NCBI GenBank assembly: GCA_029719485.1
Contig: CP120722.1
Span: forward strand, 3,534,001 to 3,598,000
Reading direction: 5' to 3'
DNA length: 64,000 bases
Source: Kiritimatiellota bacterium B12222
Lineage (GTDB): Bacteria; Verrucomicrobiota; Kiritimatiellia; SS1-B-03-39; UBA6053
Both the position numbers and the translations under genes were made by a program. Of this stretch, positions 1-8,173 are shown in pieces; within the stretch, counting starts at the first letter, position 1; the number at the start of each line of letters is the position of its first letter. The notes below the pieces were generated by a model. The model ran no database searches, was not told the DNA's origin, and saw only the letters and a list, made by a program, of their open reading frames with translations.

Positions 1-862
1 TCGTCCGTTGATTACTTTGCTGAATATCATGAAATTTCACATAATATTTAAAGCGGGTATTTTGTGGGAGGTTTACAAAACTCATGACTTTAGTAAGCAC
101 CTTTTCCGGACGGGAAAGCAAGTCGGAATAGGCCACCTCCAAGGCATCGCCCTCTGGTAACTTTGCCATTTCTTCTTTGTACAACTCATGAAACCAACGG
201 ACCAAAATCCCACAAAAATTGAGTGGGCTTTGCGGAAGATCATCCATTCGTTTTTTCAACGCTTCAGGCATCAAGGTTTTCCATTGCTCCCGCGCTTCCC
301 AAACTTTTAAATTCGCACCATCTGCCCGCTTCACCATTTGATACGCCACCGAACGTGGATCCCGAATCACTTGAATAAATTTGGCCTCCGGGAAAATGGC
401 CCGCATATAATCAATACGGGGAAAGCCACTGTACTCCGCAACAAAACGGTTCCGGCGTTGCACATGACAAATTTGCTTCACCGCCTCCACGACCCGATCA
501 GCCTCCGAGGCATCCACCTGTGTAGCTGCAGGCACAAAGGGCTCATGGTCTGCTGGCGTAAACGAATGCAAATAATGCTCCCAAAAGGCTTCCCCTACGG
601 CAGGTTCGGGCACACTTTTCCAATAGGAACGCCTCTCTAAATAAAATTCGCCCAACAAAGGCCAATTCAATTTGTTTGCCCGGACAGCTAAGGAAAGCTT
701 TTCCGGATTATCAGCTAACTTTTGAGGAATCCATCCCACATTTTTGGGAACAGTTAAAAAATCCAGCAATAAACGACTCCCAGAACGAGGAGCGCCCACC
801 ACAAATACCATATCAGGCAAATCATGCTTACTCATAACCTGCACTTTGAGAAGAGCGGACAT
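1..862 (-). CDS. Sulfotransferase family protein (3' end cut by window edge)
   Basis: Open reading frame running off the left edge, about 287 codons visible. It has the two PAPS-binding motifs of sulfotransferases: an N-terminal 5'-phosphosulfate loop reading VVGAPRSGSRLLLDFL (residues about 22-37) and a downstream 3'-phosphate motif FIQVIRDPRSVAYQ. Such enzymes move sulfate from PAPS to a carbohydrate, lipid or protein hydroxyl or amine; the acceptor cannot be read here. The ATG at 862 is chosen because AGAAGG lies about 9 bases upstream; a second in-frame ATG at 835 has no clear ribosome site. No signal peptide or membrane segment was seen, so it is probably cytoplasmic. It is transcribed divergently from alaS. 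A sulfotransferase fits a genome that also encodes sulfatases, but a shared substrate is only a guess. Confidence 0.85.
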   Translation of the reverse strand, partial: MSALLKVQVMSKHDLPDMVFVVGAPRSGSRLLLDFLTVPKNVGWIPQKLADNPEKLSLAVRANKLNWPLLGEFYLERRSYWKSVPEPAVGEAFWEHYLHSFTPADHEPFVPAATQVDASEADRVVEAVKQICHVQRRNRFVAEYSGFPRIDYMRAIFPEAKFIQVIRDPRSVAYQMVKRADGANLKVWEAREQWKTLMPEALKKRMDDLPQSPLNFCGILVRWFHELYKEEMAKLPEGDALEVAYSDLLSRPEKVLTKVMSFVNLPQNTRFKYYVKFHDIQQSNQRT

Positions 863-1031
863 TTAAGTCAACCTTCTTTCCTCAAATACCCCCTCCTGCC
901 CCTACGGGAGAGAAACAGAGGCCGATCTATCGATTTCCAGCCACCACCCGATGATGAACGATCACTGCAAGATTGACAGAGGGCATCTATTTCCTCATAG
1001 ATCCCTACCTTTCCCCAACCCCCACTTTCCC

Positions 1032-3707
1032 ATGAATTCTAACGAAATCCGCCAAAGCTTTTTAGATTTTTTCGCCAGTAAAGATCACCAGATCGTTCCC
1101 TCAGCCTCCCTGTTGCCCAGTTCACCGAACCTGCTGTTCACCAATGCCGGCATGAACCCTTTTGTCCCCTACTTCCTCGGGGATCGCGACGCACCCACCC
1201 CACGCATTGCGGATACCCAAAAATGTATCCGTGCCGGTGGCAAACACAATGATTTAGACGATGTGGGCTACGACACCTACCACCAAACCTTCTTTGAAAT
1301 GCTCGGTAACTGGTCTTTTGGCGATTACTTCAAACAGGAAGCCATCGCTTGGGCTTGGGAATTACTGACCGGTGTTTGGGGCTTCCCCAAAGACCGCCTC
1401 TACGCCTCAGTGTACAAACCGGGCGAAGGCGATCCCGCCGATTTCGATCAAGACGCCTACGATATCTGGGAAAAACTGTTCATCAAAGAAGGCTTGGATC
1501 CAAAGGAGCGCATCGTCTTCGGCAATAAGAAAGACAACTTTTGGATGATGGGGGACACCGGTCCTTGTGGCCCCTGCTCTGAAATTCATATCGACCTCAC
1601 CCCCGAAGGCAAAGACGGTGCCAAACTGGTCAACATGGATAGCCCATGGTGTATCGAAATTTGGAACTTGGTCTTCATGCAATACAATGCGGGAGAAGAT
1701 GGCAGTTTCAAAGAACTCGCCGCCCAACACGTCGACACCGGTATGGGCTTTGAACGCGTGGCCGGCATCATGGCCACCACTCAAAACTTTACCGACTTCT
1801 CGCAGCCTCCCAGCAATTACAATGCGGATCTGTTTGCAGGCATCTTTAAAACCATTTCCGAGCTTTCCGGCCTCACCTATGGCGCCACGTTACCCGTTGA
1901 TCCGGCCAACCCCACCGAAACCGAAACCAATGATATTGTCTTCCGGGTGCTGGGTGACCACATTCGCACGCTCTGTTGCTCCATTGCCGACGGCATTCTG
2001 CCCGGCAATGAAGGCCGCAACTACGTGTTGCGCCGTATCCTGCGTCGCGCAGTCATGTACGGACGCCGCCTCAATCTCCCCGCCGGTTTCTTCGTGAAAT
2101 TGGTCGATCCGACCATCGAAAATCTGGGTGGTATTTTTCCCGAACTTCGGAATCAAGCCGACATGATTAAAAAAGTCATCTCCGCCGAAGAAAGTGCCTT
2201 CGACCGCACCTTGGATCGTGGCATGAACCTCTTTGCATCCGTCGCCGATAAAGCCGAGGGCGCCATTTCCGGTGAAGATGCTTTTACCTTGTACGACACC
2301 TACGGCTTCCCGCTAGACCTCACTGAAATTTTGGCCAGAGAACGTGGATTAACCGTTGATCAGAACGGCTTTGAAAAAGCGATGGACATCCAACGTCAAC
2401 GCGCACGTGACAGTCAGAAAAAGAGTGTCATCACGGTTGCAGGTGATGGTGAAGCCACCGAATTTGTAGGGTTTGATCCCGCCAACTGGTCCAACTTTGA
2501 CAGCGAGGTTCTGGAAATCATTGAACAGGATGGTAACCGCTATCTGGTCACCTCCGCGACCCCCTTCTACGCCGAAATGGGCGGACAAGTAGGCGATCAA
2601 GGCATGGTCACCTGGGAAGGTGGCGAAAGCAAAATTATCGATACCATTCGTGACGGCTCCGGACGTCATTTGCATAAAGTCGCCAGCTCCATGAGCGCGA
2701 TTGCCCCGGGTACAGCAGTTAAACTGACGGTTGATGCCTCTCGCAGACGCGATATTCAACGCCACCATTCCGCCACGCACATTCTCAATTGGGCCTTGCG
2801 CAAAGTGCTCGGCACCCATGTGTTACAGGCCGGATCTTACGTAGGGCCCGATCGCCTGCGCTTTGATTTCAACCACTTTGAATCTGTAACAGCCGATCAA
2901 CAACGTGAAATCGAAACCCTGATCAATGATGCCCTCATTGAAAACGACGGGGTCCATACTTTTGAGACTGCGTTTGATGATAAACCCGAAGAAGTCATCG
3001 CCACCTTCGGCGAAAAATATGGAAATGTCGTGCGGGTCGTAGATATCGGGGGATTCAGTAAAGAACTTTGCGGTGGAACCCACGTTCAGCAAATCGGTGA
3101 AATCGGACAACTGCGTCTGGTGAGTGAAAGTAGTATTTCTGCGGGGGTTCGCCGAATTGAAGCCGTATGCGCCAAAGAAGCCACCCAATTCACCAGCCGC
3201 GAACACGAGCTCTTGCAGTCAGTCGCATCAGCCCTCAGCGTCAAAGCCAACGAAGCCCCCGACCGGGTGCGTGAACTGGTGAAAAAATTGAAAGATGCAG
3301 AAAAAGAAATTTCAAATCTGCAAGCCGAAGCCGCCAAAAACCAAGCAGGCGACTTGGTTTCTCAAGCCGAAGAAATCAATGGTGTCACCTTTCTCGCTGC
3401 CGCCATGGAAGGCGTCGATTCTCAAGGACTCAAAGACGCCATGGACGATCTCCGGGTTAAACTCGATCCCGCAGTCATCGTACTGGGCGGATCGGCCAAC
3501 GGTAAAGTCTTCTTTAACCTCTCGGTCGCCGAAGCCTGCCAGGCCCAAGGCGCCCATGCGGGTAAACTGATCGGCCCCATTGCCAAAGTTTGCGGCGGTG
3601 GTGGCGGAGGCAAAGCCGACCGGGCACAAGCCGGTGGCAAAGATCCCTCCAAGCTCAACGAAGCCATTGCATTGGCGAAAAGTTTGATTGCCGAACAAGT
3701 GGGCTAA
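1032..3707 (+). CDS. alaS: Alanine--tRNA ligase
   Basis: Charges tRNA-Ala with alanine and edits mischarged Ser and Gly. The 891-residue product has the full AlaRS layout: class II catalytic core opening NEIRQSFLDFFASKDH, editing domain with the zinc-binding HHSATH motif (about residues 578-583) and the later LCGGTH motif (about 679-684), then a coiled-coil/DHHA1-type tail with a glycine-rich loop near residues 853-868. Length matches the family (about 870-890). The frame is open further upstream to 951, but those 27 extra residues are Pro/His-rich and unlike AlaRS, so the ATG at 1032 giving MNSNEIRQ is preferred. It is followed 14 bases later by a small membrane-protein gene, perhaps co-transcribed. 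Confidence 0.97.
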   Translation: MNSNEIRQSFLDFFASKDHQIVPSASLLPSSPNLLFTNAGMNPFVPYFLGDRDAPTPRIADTQKCIRAGGKHNDLDDVGYDTYHQTFFEMLGNWSFGDYFKQEAIAWAWELLTGVWGFPKDRLYASVYKPGEGDPADFDQDAYDIWEKLFIKEGLDPKERIVFGNKKDNFWMMGDTGPCGPCSEIHIDLTPEGKDGAKLVNMDSPWCIEIWNLVFMQYNAGEDGSFKELAAQHVDTGMGFERVAGIMATTQNFTDFSQPPSNYNADLFAGIFKTISELSGLTYGATLPVDPANPTETETNDIVFRVLGDHIRTLCCSIADGILPGNEGRNYVLRRILRRAVMYGRRLNLPAGFFVKLVDPTIENLGGIFPELRNQADMIKKVISAEESAFDRTLDRGMNLFASVADKAEGAISGEDAFTLYDTYGFPLDLTEILARERGLTVDQNGFEKAMDIQRQRARDSQKKSVITVAGDGEATEFVGFDPANWSNFDSEVLEIIEQDGNRYLVTSATPFYAEMGGQVGDQGMVTWEGGESKIIDTIRDGSGRHLHKVASSMSAIAPGTAVKLTVDASRRRDIQRHHSATHILNWALRKVLGTHVLQAGSYVGPDRLRFDFNHFESVTADQQREIETLINDALIENDGVHTFETAFDDKPEEVIATFGEKYGNVVRVVDIGGFSKELCGGTHVQQIGEIGQLRLVSESSISAGVRRIEAVCAKEATQFTSREHELLQSVASALSVKANEAPDRVRELVKKLKDAEKEISNLQAEAAKNQAGDLVSQAEEINGVTFLAAAMEGVDSQGLKDAMDDLRVKLDPAVIVLGGSANGKVFFNLSVAEACQAQGAHAGKLIGPIAKVCGGGGGGKADRAQAGGKDPSKLNEAIALAKSLIAEQVG

Positions 3708-3721
3708 TCCCCCTCGTCCCT

Positions 3722-4123
3722 ATGACACAACAAACAGCCTATCGCGTTTCATACACAATAGGCTGGCTTATTTTTGTAGCAGCTCTTTCGCAATGGCGTC
3801 TGCTCGAAATCCCTTTGCTCATGTTTCCCATCAGTATTTCTCTGGGTCTGATCATGAGCCTCAGCGTTTATTCTGTGTGGGGATGTGCGGTGGGCGGAAG
3901 CATTGGCCTGCTCAAACAACAAACCTGGGGATACCCCCTCATCTATACGAGCCTCCTGTGTATGACCTTTGGATGGAAGATGCCCTTCATCCCTCTGGTG
4001 AACGCATGGTTACCTGAAGAAAATAGCGCATGGATCATGTGGGGACTGAATAGCCTCATGGTAACTCTCATGGCTTATTGTCACTATCGCGTTACGCCGA
4101 AAGCAGAAATTCCAACGCCCTAA
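3722..4123 (+). CDS. Small four-helix membrane protein, function unknown
   Basis: 133 residues starting MTQQTAYRVSYTIGWLIF. Four hydrophobic stretches are visible, about residues 10-26, 29-52, 57-80 and 103-121, with short loops, so an inner-membrane protein is likely. The open frame extends upstream to 3590 inside alaS, but that part is a shadow of the alaS frame; the ATG at 3722, just after the alaS stop, is the sensible start. No catalytic or binding motif is recognised. Its tight position behind alaS suggests co-transcription but not a shared role. Confidence 0.65.
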   Translation: MTQQTAYRVSYTIGWLIFVAALSQWRLLEIPLLMFPISISLGLIMSLSVYSVWGCAVGGSIGLLKQQTWGYPLIYTSLLCMTFGWKMPFIPLVNAWLPEENSAWIMWGLNSLMVTLMAYCHYRVTPKAEIPTP

Positions 4124-4189
4124 ACGGCTCCAACATCTTCCTACACTTCTCCTTTACATCTCCCTCTCCCCTCCCCATTGAATACCCCC

Positions 4190-5113
4190 ATGATCAAATC
4201 CGCAGTTTTTCTTAGTTGTTTCTACTCCCTTGTCTTCGCACAAACCTTAACCATCACTTCTGCAACAGGTTTGATTCCAGATCTCTTGGGTCTACCTTCG
4301 TCCGTAAGCCGTTTGGAAGCAAATCGCGTGATCGCAAATGACCAGCCTGAGAAATTTGTTTTTGTGGAAATTTATCTCGATGTCGCATGGGAAGACGCCA
4401 GCGACCTCCGCTTCACCATGGATGAGGTCTCGGTAACAAATGGAACACAGGTATGGAAACCTGTGGCTCTGGCCACGATCGACGGTCGCATGAAAAGCAA
4501 TATGCGCTCACCACTGAAGCAAAAGGTAAGTATCCGAAAGAACAACCAGCTTTCTGAAACAGAAAAACAATCGGCCCGTTTTTGTGCAGTATTTTACAAT
4601 TTGCCCGCAGGCGAATTGACAGTACAAGTGAAAGAAGCCACGGCAGTTTTCACATCCGAAGCAGGGCAACTCGAAGAAAAACATCTGCCGAAAATCAAAG
4701 TCTTAGAGAGCACTCTCCATAAAGAATTTGTAAAAGAAGCTCCCAAAACCATACCCTTGGTTCCAAATGTTCAGGAGAAAATCGTTCCGTTGACGGGCGA
4801 AATCTTGTCCTTAAAACTTCAGGTGCTGAGCCAAGATCCCAACAGCATTGGGGGAGATGCGCAGTACCTCTTTAAGCCTTCAGACTTCAGCCTCGTAAGC
4901 GGAAATCAATACATCCCCTTTCATACCCTTGTCGGACGTTCAAACTTGATGGATGATTCAATTTTCACCCTCAGCACCATACCGTCCCCCCAAGATTTCC
5001 AGGAACAAAATGAGAAGGGGGTCACGCTTGAAATTCTGTTTTTAGTGGATCCCGCTGATACCACTTGGGATCTCTATTTTGGAAAAGTAAAAATAGATAC
5101 CATCACCCTCTAA
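4190..5113 (+). CDS. Secreted protein of unknown function
   Basis: 307 residues with an N-terminal signal peptide (MIKSAVFLSCFYSLVFAQ, cleavage probably after the Ala-Gln region near residue 17). The mature part is hydrophilic and looks rich in beta strands, with no Cys pairs or catalytic motif recognised. The frame also opens at a TTG at 4178, but the ATG at 4190 sits directly before the signal peptide and is preferred. It is probably periplasmic or exported. No neighbour explains its role; the next gene has its own promoter. Confidence 0.6.
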   Translation: MIKSAVFLSCFYSLVFAQTLTITSATGLIPDLLGLPSSVSRLEANRVIANDQPEKFVFVEIYLDVAWEDASDLRFTMDEVSVTNGTQVWKPVALATIDGRMKSNMRSPLKQKVSIRKNNQLSETEKQSARFCAVFYNLPAGELTVQVKEATAVFTSEAGQLEEKHLPKIKVLESTLHKEFVKEAPKTIPLVPNVQEKIVPLTGEILSLKLQVLSQDPNSIGGDAQYLFKPSDFSLVSGNQYIPFHTLVGRSNLMDDSIFTLSTIPSPQDFQEQNEKGVTLEILFLVDPADTTWDLYFGKVKIDTITL

Positions 5114-5466
5114 CCTCAGCGTATAAAGACCCTCATCCGACTCAAAAACGTCAAACCTGACCGGAAGAGAGAACGGAACCGAAAAAGTATCTGACAGGCG
5201 CCTGGCCATTTCCGGAAATCTGAACGCCGTCAGACAAGCGTGAAATGACGCTAGGGCTGTAAATAATCCACCGAATGCTCCCTTCTAGCCACCTCATGCG
5301 TGGCATATTTTTCCAGGGAAGGAGATTTTGACAGTTTCCTGTAGGGCTCAAGCTGAGACAGCGTCGAAACCTCACTTTCCAATCGTAAAACCACTAAATC
5401 CCCCTTGACGATGCTACGTAGATCCTATATATTATTACTAATAAAAACTTAATTTGGAGAATATTT
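5114..5466. other. 353-base intergenic stretch; possible 47-aa minus-strand ORF
   Basis: Mostly unexplained. Its right end carries the promoter and ribosome site of the PEP-CTERM gene. On the minus strand, 5394-5251 reads as a 47-codon frame starting at GTG with AAGGGGG five bases upstream. It translates to a hydrophilic peptide (VVLRLESEVSTLSQLEPY and onward) of protein-like composition. It could be a tiny gene, the tail of a lost gene, or chance. A different minus-strand frame over 5375-5151 is rich in Arg, Ser and Trp and looks non-coding. Confidence 0.3.
5405..5433 (+). promoter_or_regulatory. Sigma70-type promoter of the DNRLRE PEP-CTERM gene
   Basis: TTGACG (5405-5410) and TATATT (5428-5433) are separated by 17 bases, a near-consensus housekeeping promoter. 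It is followed by an AT-rich leader and a GGAGA ribosome site (5456-5460) six bases before the ATG at 5467. The spacer contains the 8-base palindrome CTACGTAG. Confidence 0.75.
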
Positions 5467-6192
5467 ATGGCATTTTATCATACAAAATTATCAATCAGCT
5501 CACTCAGCCTCTACATGCTGAGCCTTGCCTCAGCCGCGATCATTACCACGAGCGATGATGGCTACATTCGGGAGGGACAAGCCACCACCGTTCAAGGTGG
5601 AGGGGTCACCGAGGATTTGCGTGTACGGTCTGATGGTTCCGCAAATAATGACAATGTCCGCAAAGCCTATCTCAAATTTGATCTCACAGGAATGAATGCG
5701 GACTTAAGCCAATCCGCAACCTTCAACACCACCATCAGCTATCGCGCAAATATTCAAAATGGAAATCGTATTTTTTATTTTTATGGATTGGATGCCGGCT
5801 TCACACCCTCGGGTACTGAACTCGGAACAGACTGGGATGAAACGGCACTAACGTGGAACAATGCACCGGCCAACGATTCCGTCACAAACATTGACCGGGG
5901 ATTCACGGACGACGCATCCCTGATTTACACCGCTTCCAACCAGTACGGTTCTGCTGTGGGTAAAGAATACAACATCACCATCCCCACCTTGGGCGATTAT
6001 GTTCAAGCTGACAATACCCTCACCCTAATGATTTCATGGTCGGATACAGTGGAATACGGCTTTGGATCCAAAGAAAACAGTACGGAAGCCTACCGCCCCA
6101 CCCTTGAATTTGCGACCATTCCAGAACCGGGATCCGTTGTACTCATGCTGATCGGGGCCGCGGGTCTTTTGATCTTCCGTAGACGGAAATAA
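5467..6192 (+). CDS. PEP-CTERM secreted protein with DNRLRE/CBM96-like domain
   Basis: 241 residues. An N-terminal signal peptide (about 1-24) is followed by one DNRLRE-type (CBM96-like) beta-sandwich domain, recognised from the DGYIRE opening, the RKAYLKFDL strand, the DWDETALTWNNAP motif and the closing RPTLEF strand. The C-terminus is a standard PEP-CTERM signal: IPEP at about 218-221, a hydrophobic helix, and a terminal RRRK. PEP-CTERM proteins are processed by an exosortase and delivered to the cell surface or matrix; no exosortase is in this window. It has its own promoter (5405-5433) and is followed by a long inverted repeat ending in a T run. Confidence 0.85.
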   Translation: MAFYHTKLSISSLSLYMLSLASAAIITTSDDGYIREGQATTVQGGGVTEDLRVRSDGSANNDNVRKAYLKFDLTGMNADLSQSATFNTTISYRANIQNGNRIFYFYGLDAGFTPSGTELGTDWDETALTWNNAPANDSVTNIDRGFTDDASLIYTASNQYGSAVGKEYNITIPTLGDYVQADNTLTLMISWSDTVEYGFGSKENSTEAYRPTLEFATIPEPGSVVLMLIGAAGLLIFRRRK

Positions 6193-6245
6193 TGCTTCCC
6201 GGTTTATCGTAAATCCTCAGTTGATTTATGAGGGTTGGGGCATCG

Positions 6246-6330
6246 GGCAGGATGCCCTCACTCCTTTTTGCTTATCATCCATAAGGTTGGCGTTCGGAAA
6301 AATGGAGCGAGGGCATCCTGCCTGTTTTTT
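6246..6330 (+). terminator. Long inverted repeat with T run (terminator or dispersed repeat)
   Basis: Two 19-base arms, 6246-6264 and 6304-6322, pair with one mismatch; their core is GGCAGGATGCCCTC and its reverse complement. The loop is about 39 bases and the second arm is followed by T6 (6325-6330). It lies 53 bases after the PEP-CTERM stop and could end that transcript. The long loop and GC-rich arms are unusual for a simple terminator, so a dispersed repeat unit is an alternative. Confidence 0.55.
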
Positions 6331-6420
6331 GTTTCGAACAAATGAACAGCCCCCCCAATTGAGAGAGTAACTTCATTTGAAGTGCTTTCAAAAAGCCAAT
6401 ATCGAACCCGTGAGGTTCAG

Positions 6421-6661
6421 TCATTTGGCCAATTCACCTAGGGCATTTTTATAACGTTGCATCCCCTTTCGGGTTATAGCCATCTTCTCTTCAAAATCAG
6501 GATCTCCTCCGCTAATACGCAAAGAGGACTCAGAAGCTTCGCTAAGATACACCGCATCTCCCTCCTGCACATGCAAAGCCTGCAAGGCCTCTTTAGATAA
6601 AAAAATGCCGTAAGAGTTTCCTATTTTCCGAATTTTGGTTTTGCCGATTATGTTATAACAT
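6421..6661 (-). pseudogene. AbrB/MazE-type addiction-module antitoxin, start frameshifted
   Basis: A 75-residue minus-strand frame ending at 6421 reads GKTKIRKIGNSYGIFLSKEA, then VQEGDAVYLSE, DPDFEEKM and RYKNALGELAK. This matches the small SpoVT/AbrB-fold antitoxins of the putative addiction module antidote group, often paired with Doc/Fic toxins. No ATG, GTG or TTG starts this frame at a sensible place. An ATG at 6661 with GGAG nine bases upstream reads ATG TTA TAA and stops at once; removing one T would join it to the antitoxin frame. So it is probably inactivated by one inserted base, unless an ATA or ATC start is used. No toxin gene was found on either side. Confidence 0.65.
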
Positions 6662-6755
6662 TAGTGGCAACTCCAAAAAATGCCAACGTATTCTAAAAGA
6701 TCAGGCTGCACCACGCACTGGGCTGGAAGGAAATTCCAAGGCAAAAGAGCAAAAA

Positions 6756-6784
6756 AGAGGTCAGGAAAATCCTGACCTCTTTTT
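6756..6784 (-). terminator. Bidirectional terminator after sufD
   Basis: Perfect 11-base stem AGAGGTCAGGA / TCCTGACCTCT with a 3-base loop. It is flanked by an A run on the left and a T run on the right, so it works on either strand. It lies 55 bases downstream of the sufD stop on the minus strand. The same ten-base stem recurs at 13012-13035. Confidence 0.85.
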
Positions 6785-6838
6785 ACATTGAGAGCGGACG
6801 CTCTGACAAGCGCCCCCCCCCTACGCGTTATCCTGCGC

Positions 6839-8158
6839 TCAAACGCCGAATTTCCGTTCGATCACGGCATGCAAGTGGTCCTGCATGTTTTCGAAGGGAA
6901 TGCGCTCAATCACTTCGTCAAAGAACCCCATCACCAGCATCCGGCGGGCTTCCCCTTCAGGTATACCGCGGGAGCGTAAGTAATAGAGTTGCTCTTGATC
7001 AATATTGCCAAAGGTTGCTCCATGACTACAGGCCAACTCGTCGGCATCAATGATTAGTCCGGGAAGCGAATCCGCACGTGCGGTGGAATCGAGGACCAAG
7101 TTGTTGTTGGTTTGATACGAATCCACACCCACGCAATTTTTAAGCGCACGAATAATACCTTGATACACAGAATACCCATTGTCCTTCACCGCCCCTTTGT
7201 AGAGCATGTTGGAGTAAGTATCGGCCGAGGAATGGTACTGCAGGGTTTTCTGATCAAAATGCTGATCACGGTCCGCAAAGAACATGCCACCCAAATAGGC
7301 GTTGGCGTTAGGCTCACAGACATCACAGCCTACGGTCATCTTGCTCACCTTGCCTCCTACAGTCATACTGAAGAGATTGACTTTGGCATCGCGTTTAACC
7401 CGCGCCCAGTCCTCTCCGATATGAAGCCCTTCATTGCCCCAGTCCTGAAGCGAAACCAATTTCACGTCCGCAGCGGCATCCAACAGCAATTCGCGTCCGC
7501 TGATGCACAAGGTTTTCACATCATCCGGAGAGGTAAATTGTTCTGCAATCGCAAAGCGGGTCAGACTTTCAGCCACCACCACCAAACGAGGTAACAATAC
7601 CGTCCCGGCTTGATCATTGTGATAACGAATCAAAATCCCACCTTTCAAGTCCACACCTTTTTTCGCGTAGATAAAGAATCCTACGTTCCAGAAGGCACCA
7701 TTGAGATCGAGAAATTTACGTTGTTCCCCCGGCACCATCGCGGCACCTAAGGATTGCTCCAACAAGGTGGTGTGTTCACGGGCCGCCTGATCCAAAGGCA
7801 TAACCACCAGAGATCCATCGGTAAGTACCCCGTTGCAATCTTCAATGGCAATCCCTTCAGAAGAGACGCTGATCACAACGTCGTAATTGGAATCTTCGGG
7901 AACCGCTTGATAAGCGGCTGCCGTTTCAGGAATTTCCAGTGGACTGAATGTAGCAATTTTGAACAGGTCAGGATCCATGCGGCGGTATTCCTCATGGAAC
8001 CGGTCGGGATTCGGGATCTGCGCATACGAATCATATGCAGCAGTACGTTTGGCCTGCAACAGCGCATGCTCACCTTTACGGGCGCTTTCCAACAGGGTTT
8101 CGTCAAATCCGCCCAACAAGGACGGGGTATCAGTTAAGGGTAAATTTAAAGTCGGCAT
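6839..8158 (-). CDS. sufD: Fe-S cluster assembly protein SufD
   Basis: 439 residues, scaffold subunit of the SufBC2D complex that builds Fe-S clusters in the cytoplasm. The C-terminal half has the SufB/SufD beta-helix family signature, including DADELACSHGATFGNIDQEQ, where the His in CSHGAT corresponds to the cluster-site His of E. coli SufD, and LYYLRSRGIPEGEARRMLV. It is the last gene of the operon, 15 bases after sufB, and is followed by a strong bidirectional terminator. The ATG at 8158 gives MPTLNLPLTD. Confidence 0.95.
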   Translation of the reverse strand: MPTLNLPLTDTPSLLGGFDETLLESARKGEHALLQAKRTAAYDSYAQIPNPDRFHEEYRRMDPDLFKIATFSPLEIPETAAAYQAVPEDSNYDVVISVSSEGIAIEDCNGVLTDGSLVVMPLDQAAREHTTLLEQSLGAAMVPGEQRKFLDLNGAFWNVGFFIYAKKGVDLKGGILIRYHNDQAGTVLLPRLVVVAESLTRFAIAEQFTSPDDVKTLCISGRELLLDAAADVKLVSLQDWGNEGLHIGEDWARVKRDAKVNLFSMTVGGKVSKMTVGCDVCEPNANAYLGGMFFADRDQHFDQKTLQYHSSADTYSNMLYKGAVKDNGYSVYQGIIRALKNCVGVDSYQTNNNLVLDSTARADSLPGLIIDADELACSHGATFGNIDQEQLYYLRSRGIPEGEARRMLVMGFFDEVIERIPFENMQDHLHAVIERKFGV

Positions 8159-8173
8159 AAGTTTATTCCCGGG

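Noticed and set aside
5151..5375. 74-codon minus-strand frame in the gap before the PEP-CTERM gene
   Set aside because: Arg/Ser/Trp-rich translation, no ribosome site and no family resemblance; an overlapping 47-codon frame looks more protein-like, though also weak.
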